Of a DNA stretch of 64,000 bases, positions 28,091-35,893 are shown one piece after another. The position numbers and the translations under genes are program-made. Source of the stretch: Falsiroseomonas ponticola. Its GTDB lineage: Bacteria; Pseudomonadota; Alphaproteobacteria; Acetobacterales; Acetobacteraceae. Location of the stretch: positions 1 to 64,000 of the forward strand of contig NZ_JAERQN010000006.1 in NCBI RefSeq assembly GCF_016805305.1. Reading direction: 5' to 3'. Position 1 is the first letter of the stretch, and every line of letters begins with the position of its first letter. A model generated the notes under the pieces. It had not been told where the DNA came from. It ran no database searches and saw only the letters and a program-made list of their open reading frames with translations.

Positions 28091-29446
28091 ATGGCCCGCC
28101 CCGGCGCGCTGCTCGGCCGCGCCTTCCGCGCCCTGGTGCCGCGCGGCCTGCTGGGCCGGTCGCTGCTGATCATCCTGCTGCCGCTGCTGATCCTGCAGGG
28201 CGTCGCGCTGCAGCTCTTCTATGGCGGGCATCTCGACGTCATCTCCCGCCGCCTCGCCAGCGGCGTGGCCGGCGAGATCGGCATGGTGATCGAGCAGATG
28301 CAGCGCCACCCGGAGGCCGAGGAGCGCGCCTGGCTGTTCCGCGAAAGCGCCTGGCGGCTCGACCTCGGCATGGCGTTCGAGGCGGGGGCGACGCTGGGCC
28401 GCACGCCCGATCGCGGCGCCTCCCTCCCCCTGCTGCCGCTGGAGGAGGATCTGGCCCATGCGATGGCGGAGCGCGTCCGCCGGCCCTTCGACGCCGACTG
28501 GCAGTCCGACCGCCGCAGCGTGATCATCCGCATCCAGCTGCCCGATGGCGTCCTGCATGTGGAGGCGCCGCGCAAGCGGCTCTTCACCGGCACGCTCTAC
28601 CTGTTCTTCATCTGGCTGGTCGGCTCGTCACTCCTGCTGTTCGGCGTCGCCGCGCTGTTCATGAAGAACCAGGTGCGCGCCATCCGCCGCCTGGCCGGCG
28701 CGGCGGAGGCCTTCGGGCTCGGCCGCGACATCGGTCCCATGAAGCCGGAAGGCGCGGCGGAGGTCCGCCAAGCCGCGGCCGCCTTCAACCGCATGCAGGA
28801 ACGCATCCGCCGCTTCGTCGCCCAGCGCACGGACATGCTGGCCGGCATCAGCCACGACCTGCGCACCCCCCTCACCCGCATGCGCCTCGGCCTCGCCGTC
28901 CTGCCGCGGACGGAGGAGGAGGAGGAGGACATCGCCGCGCTGACCGAAGACGTGGAGGAGATGGAGCGCATGGTCGCCTCCTACCTCGCCTTCGCCCGCG
29001 GCGAGGGGCAGGAGCAGGCCAAGCCCACGGACCTTGCCGGCATCGTCCGCGACGTCGCGCAGAAGGCGCGGCGGGACGGGGCGGAGGTGGCGGTGGAGGC
29101 GCCGGCGGAACTCGTCGTCTCGCTGCGGCCGGATGCGCTGCGGCGCTGCCTGGCCAACCTGCTGGACAATGCCCGCAAGCATGCGCGGCGCATCGCGGTG
29201 GGGGTGGCGGCGCTGCCGCGGGCCGATGCCGGCGGCTGGGCGCAGGTGACGGTGGATGACGACGGGCCGGGCATCCCGGAGGCGCAGCGGGAGGAAGCCT
29301 TTCGTCCGTTTGCCACCCTGTCGGCGGGTGGCACCGGGCTTGGGCTGGCCATCGCGCGGGACATCGCGCGCGCCCATGGCGGCGACATCGTGCTGGAGGA
29401 CAGCCCCCTCGGCGGGTTGCGCGCGCGGGTCCGGCTGCCGGTCTGA
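28091..29446 (+). CDS. EnvZ-like membrane sensor histidine kinase
   Basis: A 451-residue inner-membrane kinase. Two membrane helices (about 20-43 and 165-190) flank a periplasmic domain of about 120 residues. HAMP follows, then the HisKA domain with His255 in AGISHDLRTPLTRMRLGL, the N-box LANLLDNARKHA, and the G-boxes VDDDGPGIP and GGTGLGLAIARDI. The layout matches EnvZ-type kinases that phosphorylate OmpR-type partners, here the regulator encoded 14 bases upstream. Confidence 0.93.
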   Translation: MARPGALLGRAFRALVPRGLLGRSLLIILLPLLILQGVALQLFYGGHLDVISRRLASGVAGEIGMVIEQMQRHPEAEERAWLFRESAWRLDLGMAFEAGATLGRTPDRGASLPLLPLEEDLAHAMAERVRRPFDADWQSDRRSVIIRIQLPDGVLHVEAPRKRLFTGTLYLFFIWLVGSSLLLFGVAALFMKNQVRAIRRLAGAAEAFGLGRDIGPMKPEGAAEVRQAAAAFNRMQERIRRFVAQRTDMLAGISHDLRTPLTRMRLGLAVLPRTEEEEEDIAALTEDVEEMERMVASYLAFARGEGQEQAKPTDLAGIVRDVAQKARRDGAEVAVEAPAELVVSLRPDALRRCLANLLDNARKHARRIAVGVAALPRADAGGWAQVTVDDDGPGIPEAQREEAFRPFATLSAGGTGLGLAIARDIARAHGGDIVLEDSPLGGLRARVRLPV

Positions 29447-29557
29447 ACCTCACGCCAGCGTGAACGGCGTACGGCATCGGCCGGTTGACGCATGCGCATC
29501 GGGCCGCCATGGGTGACCAAATCGTAACGACCGGATCATCCAGGGACTTCATCGACC

Positions 29558-30457
29558 ATGTCGCTCGCCAGCCGGACCGGCCTTCCCGTCATCGAAGACG
29601 TGGTCTGGTGGGGGCCCAGGGGTACCGTCATCCAGTGGTTCATGGATGGTGCGTCGGTGCTCGGTACCGGCAACCCGGTGACCGGGCTGATCCAGACCGG
29701 CAACTTCTTCACGCCGCTGATGACCGGCGACTTCAACGGCGATGGGCAGGACGACATCGTCGGCCGCCGGGTGGACGGGTCGGTCGAGATCCGGGGCTTG
29801 CTGGGCGGCGCCTTCGCCGGCTTCGGGTCCGGCGGCTTGCTGGGCGCGGTGTCGCTGGACTGGACGATCAGCCTGACCGCGGACTTCAACCGCAACGGCC
29901 AGGATGACCTCCTGTGGCGCAACACCGATGGCGGCGTGGCGGTCTGGACGATCGAGGCCGGGCGCGTGGTCGGCGGTGGCTTCGTGGGCAATCCCGGAAC
30001 CGCCTGGCAGATCGCGGGCGCCGGCGACTTCAACGGGGACGGGCGCGCCGACATCCTGTGGCGCCACACCGACAGCTCGGTCGCGATCTGGACGATGGAC
30101 GGCGGCGCGGTCACGGGTGGCGGCCTGGTCACCAACCCGGGCCCCGACTGGCGGATCCAGGCGACCGGCGACTTCAACGGCGATGGACGCGACGACATCC
30201 TGTGGCGTGGCACGGATGGCAGCGTCGTCCTCTGGTACATGAACGGCACCAGCGTCGCGGGCGGCGGCCTCGTCGGCAATCCCGGCAATGCCTGGAACGT
30301 CGATCACACCGATGACTACAACGGCGATGGGCGGGACGACCTGATGTGGCGCGGCAGCGATGGCGGCGTCGTGCTCTGGCTGATGAACGGCACCGCCGTC
30401 ATCGGCGGCGGCTACCTCGGCAATCCGGGGAGCAGCTGGAACATCCTCGACATCTGA
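29558..30457 (+). CDS. FG-GAP/VCBS repeat beta-propeller protein
   Basis: A 299-residue protein built of 48-residue units. Five units start with a calcium loop of the DxNxDGxxD type (DFNGDGRDDILWR and variants) and end with GGGxxGNPGxxW, and a partial unit opens the protein, which together would make a six- or seven-bladed propeller. There is no N-terminal signal peptide. Related modules occur in proteins exported by type I secretion or in integrin-like surface proteins, but no secretion gene is nearby. It stops six bases before the convergent LysR gene. Confidence 0.82.
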   Translation: MSLASRTGLPVIEDVVWWGPRGTVIQWFMDGASVLGTGNPVTGLIQTGNFFTPLMTGDFNGDGQDDIVGRRVDGSVEIRGLLGGAFAGFGSGGLLGAVSLDWTISLTADFNRNGQDDLLWRNTDGGVAVWTIEAGRVVGGGFVGNPGTAWQIAGAGDFNGDGRADILWRHTDSSVAIWTMDGGAVTGGGLVTNPGPDWRIQATGDFNGDGRDDILWRGTDGSVVLWYMNGTSVAGGGLVGNPGNAWNVDHTDDYNGDGRDDLMWRGSDGGVVLWLMNGTAVIGGGYLGNPGSSWNILDI

Positions 30458-30463
30458 AGCGCC

Positions 30464-31375
30464 TCACCCCCGCCAGCGCAGCGCCTCCACCAGCAGGCTG
30501 AAGGCGGGGGTCAGCTGGCGGCGGCTGGGGTAGTAGAGGTGGTAGCCCGGAAAGGGCGGGGACCAATCCTCCAGCACCCGCACCAGCCGCCCCGCCGCCA
30601 CATCCGCCGCCACCACATCCTCGAAGGTGCAGACCAGGCCGAGGCCCGCCAGCGCCGCGCGCCGCAGCGGCGCGCCGCTGTTCACCACCAGCGGGCCCGC
30701 GACCTGGACCCGCAGCGGCCGCCCATCCTTCTCGAACTCCCAGGCATAGAGGGCGCCGAGCGTCGGCAGGCGGATGTTCACGCAGGCATGCGCCGCCAGG
30801 TCCTGCGGCAGCCGCGGCGGCGGATGCGCCGCGAAATAGGCGGGCGAGCCCACCACCGCCAGGCGCAGCGGCGGCCCGATCCGCACCGACACCATGTCCC
30901 GGTCCACCAGCTCCCCGAGCCGGATGCCGGCATCGTAGCGCCCCGCGACCAGGTCGGTCAGCGCGTCATCGACATGCACCTCCACCGTCACGGCGGGATG
31001 GGCGGGCAGCAGCGCCTCCAGCGCCGGCCACAGGATGGTCTCCGCCGCATGCGCCGCCGTCGTGATGCGGATGGTGCCCGATGGCCGGTCCCGCAATTCG
31101 CCGAGCGCGGCCAGCGTGGCCGCGATCTCCTCGAAGGCCGGGCCGAGGGTGCGCAGCAGCCGCTCCCCCGCCTCGGTCGGCGCGACGCTGCGCGTGGTGC
31201 GGGCCAGCAGCCGCAGCCCGAGCCGCGCCTCCAGCCCCCGGATCGTCTGGCTGAGCGCGGAGGGCGAGACGCCGAGCCGCGCCGCCGCGCGGGTGAAGCT
31301 GCGCGCCTGGGCCACGGCGGCGAAGGCCTGCAGGTCGTTCAGGGTGGCACCCGGGATCATGAAGCCCCGCTTCAC
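30464..31375 (-). CDS. LysR family transcriptional regulator
   Basis: A 303-residue regulator. The N-terminal helix-turn-helix is FAAVAQARSFTRAAARLGVSP followed by SALSQTIRGLEARLG. The effector domain begins near residue 95 (SGTIRITTAAHAAETILWP). It is divergent from the IorAB-type operon with 79 bases between starts, so it probably controls that operon, as LysR genes often regulate the divergent neighbour. A second start at ATG 31360 would remove five residues. Confidence 0.92.
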   Translation of the reverse strand: MKRGFMIPGATLNDLQAFAAVAQARSFTRAAARLGVSPSALSQTIRGLEARLGLRLLARTTRSVAPTEAGERLLRTLGPAFEEIAATLAALGELRDRPSGTIRITTAAHAAETILWPALEALLPAHPAVTVEVHVDDALTDLVAGRYDAGIRLGELVDRDMVSVRIGPPLRLAVVGSPAYFAAHPPPRLPQDLAAHACVNIRLPTLGALYAWEFEKDGRPLRVQVAGPLVVNSGAPLRRAALAGLGLVCTFEDVVAADVAAGRLVRVLEDWSPPFPGYHLYYPSRRQLTPAFSLLVEALRWRG

Positions 31376-31454
31376 GGTTCATGCGGACAATACGCCCTAA
31401 TCACGTTGCGCGGCCAGCGCCATGTCGCAGCGCAGCATTCCGGGGATTGGCACC

Positions 31455-31901
31455 ATGGACCTGATCATCAACGGCACGACCCGCCGCGTGGAGGCCGAGG
31501 CCGACACGCCCCTGCTCTGGGTCCTGCGTGACGAACTCGGCCTGACCGGCACCAAGTATGGCTGCGGCGCCGCGCAATGCGGGGCCTGCACGGTGCTGGT
31601 GGATGGCCAGGCGACGCGATCCTGCGTGACGCCGGTGGACAGCGTCGCGGGCCTGCCCGTCACGACCATCGAGGCGATCGAGGCCGACCCCGTCGGCCGC
31701 AAGGTGGTGGAGGCCTGGGTCGGCATCCAGGTGCCGCAATGCGGCTACTGCCAGTCCGGCCAGGTGATGGCCGCGACGGCGCTGCTGAAGCAGACGCCAG
31801 CCCCGAGCGAGGAGGACATCGCCGGCGCCATGACCAATCTCTGCCGCTGCGGCACCTACAACGCGATCGCCGCCGCCGTGCGGCAGGCCGCCCAGGGCTG
31901 A
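31455..31901 (+). CDS. (2Fe-2S) subunit of xanthine-dehydrogenase-type hydroxylase (IorA-like)
   Basis: The small electron-transfer subunit of a molybdenum hydroxylase. The plant-type ferredoxin cluster uses Cys37, Cys42, Cys45 and Cys57 (YGCGAAQCGACTV ... SC). The second cluster is in QCGYCQSGQ and NLCRCGTY. ATG 31455 is chosen over ATG 31422 because MDLIINGT is the usual family start. The large subunit follows after 14 bases. No FAD subunit is present, which matches the two-subunit IorAB type (isoquinoline 1-oxidoreductase family). Confidence 0.9.
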   Translation: MDLIINGTTRRVEAEADTPLLWVLRDELGLTGTKYGCGAAQCGACTVLVDGQATRSCVTPVDSVAGLPVTTIEAIEADPVGRKVVEAWVGIQVPQCGYCQSGQVMAATALLKQTPAPSEEDIAGAMTNLCRCGTYNAIAAAVRQAAQG

Positions 31902-31915
31902 GGGGACGCACGACC

Positions 31916-34150
31916 ATGGACGGCATGATCCCGATGGGCCGCCTGCCCCGCCTTCCCGCCGATGGGCGCCCCGCCAACCTTTCCCGCCGCGGCCTGCTGG
32001 GCGCCGCCGGCGCGCTGGTGCTGGCGGCGGCGCTGCCGCGCGGCGCCGCCCGCGCCCAGGCGGCCGCGCCCGCCATCACCCCCGGCACCCGCGTGCCCGC
32101 CTTCCTCGCGATCCGCGCCGACGGCTCCGTGCTGCTCAAGAGCCCCTTCGTGGAGGGCGGCCAGGGCGTCGCCACCGCGCTGGCGCAGATCGTGGGGGAG
32201 GAGCTGGACATCGACCCCGCCCGCTTCACGGTGGAATGCGCGCCGCCCGGCCCGGACTACGCGCTGATCGGCGGCATGCGCTTCACCGGCGGCAGCTTCT
32301 CCGTCCGGTCCAGCTACGACGCCATGCGCCGGCTGGGCGCGGCGGCGCGGCTGATGCTGCTGCAGGCCGCCGCCGCGCGGCTCGGCGTGCCGGCGGACAG
32401 CCTCTCCACCCGGCCGGGCCAGGTGCTGCACGCCGCCACCGGCCGCGTGCTGGATTACGGCGCGCTGGCCGAGGCCGCCGCGGCCCTGCCCGTGCCGGCG
32501 GAGGCGCCGCTGCGTGCCGCCGATGCGTTCCGCTGGATCGGCAAGCCCGTCGCCCGGCTGGATGTGCGGGAGAAGTCCACGGGCAAGGCCAGCTACGCCA
32601 TCGACCTGGCGGTGGAAGGCATGCTCCAGGCCGCCATCCAGCACGCGCCGCGGCTGGGCGCGGAACCCGGCGCCATCGCGAATGAGGGCGCGGTCCGCGC
32701 CATGCCGGGGGTGCATTCCATCCACCGCCTGCCCGGCGCCGTCGCCGTCCTCGCCGACCGCTGGTGGCGCGCCCGCCGCGCGGTGGAGGCGCTGGAGGTC
32801 ACCTGGACGCCCGCCGCCCCCGGCACCGCCCATGCGCTGCCGGCCGATTTCTCCTCCGCCGGCCGCCACGCCGCCCTGGCCGCCGCGACCGCGCCCCTTC
32901 TGCCGGCGGAAGCCGAAGGCGATGCGGAGGCCGCGCTGCGCGGCGCCGCCCGCCTGGTGGAGGCGACCTATGACGCCCCCTACCTGGCCCATGGCCAGCT
33001 GGAGCCCCCTTCCGCCCTGGCGCGGGTGAACGGGGATGGCACGCTCGACCTCTGGCTGCCCAACCAGGCGCCGGAGATGTTTCAGGCCGCCGCCGCCGCG
33101 GTGGCGGGAATCGCGCCGGACCAGGTGCGCATCCACTCCCCGATCCTCGGCGGCTTCTTCGGCCGCCACTTCCTCTACACCGGCGCCAGCCCCTTCCCGC
33201 AGGCCATCGCCCTGGCCAGGGCCACTGGCCGCCCGGTGAAGGTGATCTGGAGCCGGGAGGAGGAGTTCCTGCGCGACGCGCTGCGCCCGATGGGGCTGGC
33301 GCGCTTCCGCGCGGGGCTGGACGCGCAGGGCCTGCCCGTCGCGCTGGCGGCGCAGGCGGTGGGGGAAGGCCCGGTCGGCCGCTGGTTCGGCGCCCCGCCG
33401 GGTGCCGCGGATCCCTCCGCCGTGGAGGGTATCGCCGGCAAGCCCTACGCCATCCCGAACCGCCAGGTGGTGCAGGTGCCGCTGGCCGACCCCGCCGTGA
33501 TCGGCTTCTGGCGCTCCGTCGGCCATTCCATGAACGACTTCTTCTACGAAAGCTTCCTCGATGAGGTCGCGGAGGCCGGGGGCCAGGACCCCTTCGCCCT
33601 GCGGCTCCGCCTGCTGGCGAATGCGCCGCGCCATCGCGCGCTGCTGGAAGCCGTGGGCGCCTTGTCGGGCGGCTGGCGGCGCGGGCCCTATACCGCGGCG
33701 GACGGCACGCGCCGCGCCCGGGGCGTCGCCATGGCCTCCCCCTTCGGCAGCGAGGTCGCGACCATCGCCGAGGCCTCGATCCGGGACGGCGAGGTGGTGG
33801 TGCATGACGTCTGGGTGGCGATCGACCCCGGCCGCATCGTCAACCCCGCCATCATCGAGGCGCAGGTGAACTCCGCCGTGGCGCTCGGCCTCTCCTCCGC
33901 CCTGCTGGAGGAGGTGGTGTATGAGAACGGGGCGCCGCAGGCCCGCAACTTCGATGGCTACCCCATCCTGCCGCCCGGGCGGATGCCGAAGGTGCATGTG
34001 CGGATCATCGAAAGCGGCGCGCCGATGGGTGGGATCGGGGAGCCCGGCCTGCCCGGCGTGCCGCCGGCGGTGGCGAATGCCGTGGCGGCGCTGACGGGCC
34101 AGCGGGTGCGCAGCCTGCCCTTCGCCAGGACTCGCCTGGGCGCGGCATGA
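31916..34150 (+). CDS. molybdenum-binding large subunit, IorB-like, Tat-exported
   Basis: A 744-residue aldehyde-oxidase/xanthine-dehydrogenase-type subunit that oxidises an N-heterocycle or aldehyde using molybdopterin cytosine dinucleotide. The N-terminus carries a twin-arginine signal (SRRGLLGAAGALVLAAAL), so folded enzyme is exported to the periplasm. Cofactor regions include PILGGFFGRHF and SVGHSMNDFFYE, and the catalytic Glu is in GGIGEPGLPG near residue 720. Electrons probably pass through the small subunit to a cytochrome not encoded here. The substrate is unknown. MoaD and MoaE in this window supply the cofactor. Confidence 0.9.
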   Translation: MDGMIPMGRLPRLPADGRPANLSRRGLLGAAGALVLAAALPRGAARAQAAAPAITPGTRVPAFLAIRADGSVLLKSPFVEGGQGVATALAQIVGEELDIDPARFTVECAPPGPDYALIGGMRFTGGSFSVRSSYDAMRRLGAAARLMLLQAAAARLGVPADSLSTRPGQVLHAATGRVLDYGALAEAAAALPVPAEAPLRAADAFRWIGKPVARLDVREKSTGKASYAIDLAVEGMLQAAIQHAPRLGAEPGAIANEGAVRAMPGVHSIHRLPGAVAVLADRWWRARRAVEALEVTWTPAAPGTAHALPADFSSAGRHAALAAATAPLLPAEAEGDAEAALRGAARLVEATYDAPYLAHGQLEPPSALARVNGDGTLDLWLPNQAPEMFQAAAAAVAGIAPDQVRIHSPILGGFFGRHFLYTGASPFPQAIALARATGRPVKVIWSREEEFLRDALRPMGLARFRAGLDAQGLPVALAAQAVGEGPVGRWFGAPPGAADPSAVEGIAGKPYAIPNRQVVQVPLADPAVIGFWRSVGHSMNDFFYESFLDEVAEAGGQDPFALRLRLLANAPRHRALLEAVGALSGGWRRGPYTAADGTRRARGVAMASPFGSEVATIAEASIRDGEVVVHDVWVAIDPGRIVNPAIIEAQVNSAVALGLSSALLEEVVYENGAPQARNFDGYPILPPGRMPKVHVRIIESGAPMGGIGEPGLPGVPPAVANAVAALTGQRVRSLPFARTRLGAA

Positions 34151-34572
34151 GGCGGCGGGCCATGGCCAAGGTGGTGGCGGCGCTGGCGGCCCTGCCAGCC
34201 GCCGCCCGGGCACAGGGCGGCGCGGTGATCCGGCTGCGGCTGGGGCGCGTGGTCCTTCCGGCGCGGCTCGACGATCACGCGACGGCGCGGGACTTCGCTT
34301 CGCTGCTGCCCCTGGCGCTGACGCTGCGCGACCATGCGGCGACCGAGAAGATCAGCGACCTGCCGCGGCGCCTTACGCTCACCGGTGCGCCGGCGGGGCA
34401 TGACCCGCGGCCCGGCGACATCGCCTACTACGCCCCCTGGGGCAACCTCGCGATCTTCCACCGCGACTTCGGCTATTCGGCCGGGCTGGTCCGGCTCGGC
34501 CGGATCGAGGGCGACCTGGCGGCGCTGTCCCGGCCCGGGACCATCGCCGCCACGATCGAGGTCGCGGCCTGA
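34147..34572 (+). CDS. cyclophilin-like fold protein
   Basis: A 141-residue protein. The N-terminus looks like a short signal peptide (MRRRAMAKVVAALAALPAAARAQ), and the core (IRLRLGRVVLPARL ... ARDFASLLPL ... PGDIAYYAPWGNLAIFHRDFGYS) is the Cyclophil_like2-type fold found in secreted proteins of unknown role. The start overlaps the end of the large hydroxylase subunit by four bases, so it belongs to that operon. No chemistry is assigned to this family. Confidence 0.78.
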   Translation: MRRRAMAKVVAALAALPAAARAQGGAVIRLRLGRVVLPARLDDHATARDFASLLPLALTLRDHAATEKISDLPRRLTLTGAPAGHDPRPGDIAYYAPWGNLAIFHRDFGYSAGLVRLGRIEGDLAALSRPGTIAATIEVAA

Positions 34573-34580
34573 CCGCGCGG

Positions 34581-34602
34581 GGGCCTGTCCGGGGACAGGC
34601 CC
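34581..34602 (+). terminator. GC-rich hairpin after the hydroxylase operon
   Basis: A perfect 10-bp inverted repeat (34581-34590 with 34593-34602) lies nine bases after the stop of the cyclophilin-like gene. It has no T-run. It may end the hydroxylase operon transcript or the opposing phasin transcript, which runs toward it. Confidence 0.45.
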
Positions 34603-34612
34603 GCGAGGATTG

Positions 34613-34710
34613 CTTCCCCGCGCCCTTGGCGAAGGTTGCTTCCCCGCGCCCTTGGCGAAGGTTACTTCCCCGCGCCCTTGGCGAAGGTTACTTCCCCGCG
34701 CCCTTGGCGA
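34613..34710. repeat. four tandem copies of a 26-bp unit overlapping the phasin 3' end
   Basis: Units at 34613-34638, 34639-34664, 34665-34690 and a shorter copy at 34691-34710 are nearly identical, starting CTTCCCCGCGCCCTTGGCGA. The last copy is the end of the phasin coding sequence on the minus strand (residues AKGAGK and the stop at 34688-34690). The other three copies lie just past that stop and repeat the same codons, and two of them keep an in-frame-type TTA. Confidence 0.9.
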
Positions 34711-35122
34711 CGAGGGACTTCACCTCGTCCATCGCCTCGGCGAAGCGCTTGTTCAGCAGGCCCAGCGCCTCGGCATTGCTGTTCTGGATGAGGTCGGCGA
34801 CCTCCTTCATGTTCGCCACCGCCTTCTCATAGGCGGCCTTCAGCAGCTCCGCCTGGCGGGCGGCGCGGGCCTGCGGGCTCTCATTGCCCGCCATGGCGCG
34901 CATCGCGTCCGTCATCTCGGCCATGGAGGCCTGCATGATCTCCATGTGGCGGCGGGCGACGGCCTGCGCACCCTCCAGCGCCACGCGGTTGGCGGCGGAC
35001 AGCGCCTCCAGGTTGCGGCGCTGGGCCTGGGCCAGGCCCTCCAGGTCCGGCATCGCGGGCAGGCGGAACTCCGCCAGCATCTTCATCATCTCGTCGGGCT
35101 TCATGCCAAAGCGATCGGACAT
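34688..35122 (-). CDS. phasin family protein
   Basis: Phasins coat polyhydroxyalkanoate granules. The 144-residue protein is helical, with the family core PDLEGLAQAQRRNLEALSAAN, then AVARRHMEIMQASM and LLKAAYEKAVANMKEVADL, and a Lys/Ala-rich end. The ribosome binding site GAGGAG lies 8 bases before ATG 35122. Upstream are a -10-like TATAGA and a perfect 11-bp palindrome that resembles PhaR operators. Its presence implies that the organism stores PHA, but no synthase is in this window. Confidence 0.9.
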   Translation of the reverse strand: MSDRFGMKPDEMMKMLAEFRLPAMPDLEGLAQAQRRNLEALSAANRVALEGAQAVARRHMEIMQASMAEMTDAMRAMAGNESPQARAARQAELLKAAYEKAVANMKEVADLIQNSNAEALGLLNKRFAEAMDEVKSLVAKGAGK

Positions 35123-35189
35123 GGGACGCGCTCCTCACAATTGGTTCGATGGGCGGCTCTATAATCCACACGCCGTGGGTGTAACAGCG

Positions 35190-35212
35190 TTTTTTGTGCA
35201 GTGCACAAAAAA
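35190..35212. promoter_or_regulatory. palindromic operator candidate upstream of the phasin gene
   Basis: The sequence TTTTTTGTGCA-G-TGCACAAAAAA is a perfect 11-bp inverted repeat around one base. The core TGC-AGT-GCA fits the TGC-N3-GCA type of site bound by PhaR in PHA-producing alphaproteobacteria. It lies about 70 bases before the phasin start, next to a plausible promoter (TATAGA about 38-43 bases before the start, with a weak -35 17 bases upstream). It is also directly after the TetR gene stop, so a second role as that gene's terminator is possible. Confidence 0.6.
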
Positions 35213-35223
35213 GCCGGTGAAGG

Positions 35224-35850
35224 TCAGGTGAAGGCGTCCGGGGAGGCTTCGCCCGGCGGCGGCGGCGCCAGGTCGCCCGCTTCCAGGTTCAGGCTGCGCG
35301 CCGTCTGCTCCGCCCGGTCCAGCGCCTTGTCCAGCGCCGCCATGGTGGCGGCCATGTCCGTCGTCTCGTCCTTCGACCAGGCGCGGATGGTGGCGAACCA
35401 GACGCCGGTCAGCCCGGCAGCGCGCAGGTTGCCCTGCACCCCGGTCGAATCGAGTTCCGCCGCATCCAGGAAGCGCTTCATGGTCCGGTGCAGCACGGGC
35501 CCCATGGCGACGGCCAGCACCGGGTCCGTCCACATGTCGTTGGCCAGGCGCAGCATGCCCGCGCGGTGCGGCACCAGCGCATCCACGCCGCGCATCAGCA
35601 CGTCGAAGACCCGGTCCCGCGGCGTGCCGCCCTGCCCCGGCACCGTGCCGGTCGCGACGGTATCCGCGACATGGTCCGCATGCAGGCGCAGCAGGTCGAG
35701 GCGGGAGGGAAAGCGCCGCGCCAGCTCCCCGGCCCGGATGCCGGAGGCGGTGGCCAGCCGGCCGAGGGTGACGCCCCGCCAGCCATGATCCGCGATCACG
35801 GCGAAGAGGCCATCGAGAAGACGGGGGTCAGGGGTGCCGGGCGTGTCCAT
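35224..35850 (-). CDS. TetR family transcriptional regulator
   Basis: A 208-residue TetR-type regulator. The N-terminal helix-turn-helix is FAVIADHGWRGVTLGRLATASGI followed by RAGELARRFPSRLDLLRLH, and the remainder is a variable ligand domain (MLRLANDMWTDPVLAVAMG). It resembles the COQ9-like/RpsU-divergent TetR group. ATG 35850 is preferred over TTG 35886. It lies 101 bases upstream of the phasin gene on the same strand and proC begins 44 bases behind its start side. The target gene is unknown. Confidence 0.8.
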   Translation of the reverse strand: MDTPGTPDPRLLDGLFAVIADHGWRGVTLGRLATASGIRAGELARRFPSRLDLLRLHADHVADTVATGTVPGQGGTPRDRVFDVLMRGVDALVPHRAGMLRLANDMWTDPVLAVAMGPVLHRTMKRFLDAAELDSTGVQGNLRAAGLTGVWFATIRAWSKDETTDMAATMAALDKALDRAEQTARSLNLEAGDLAPPPPGEASPDAFT

Positions 35851-35893
35851 GCTGATGATGGTGGGGGCGCCGGGCGCGCTCGCCAATGGGAAT

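Noticed and set aside
31856..34213. Open frame of 785 codons opposite the large hydroxylase subunit
   Set aside because: The plus strand encodes a full molybdenum-binding subunit with Tat signal and catalytic Glu; the antisense product has no recognisable fold.
34613..34710. Tandem repeat as a possible CRISPR array
   Set aside because: The units abut with no spacers and match the end of a coding gene, so this is a tandem duplication. No cas genes are present.
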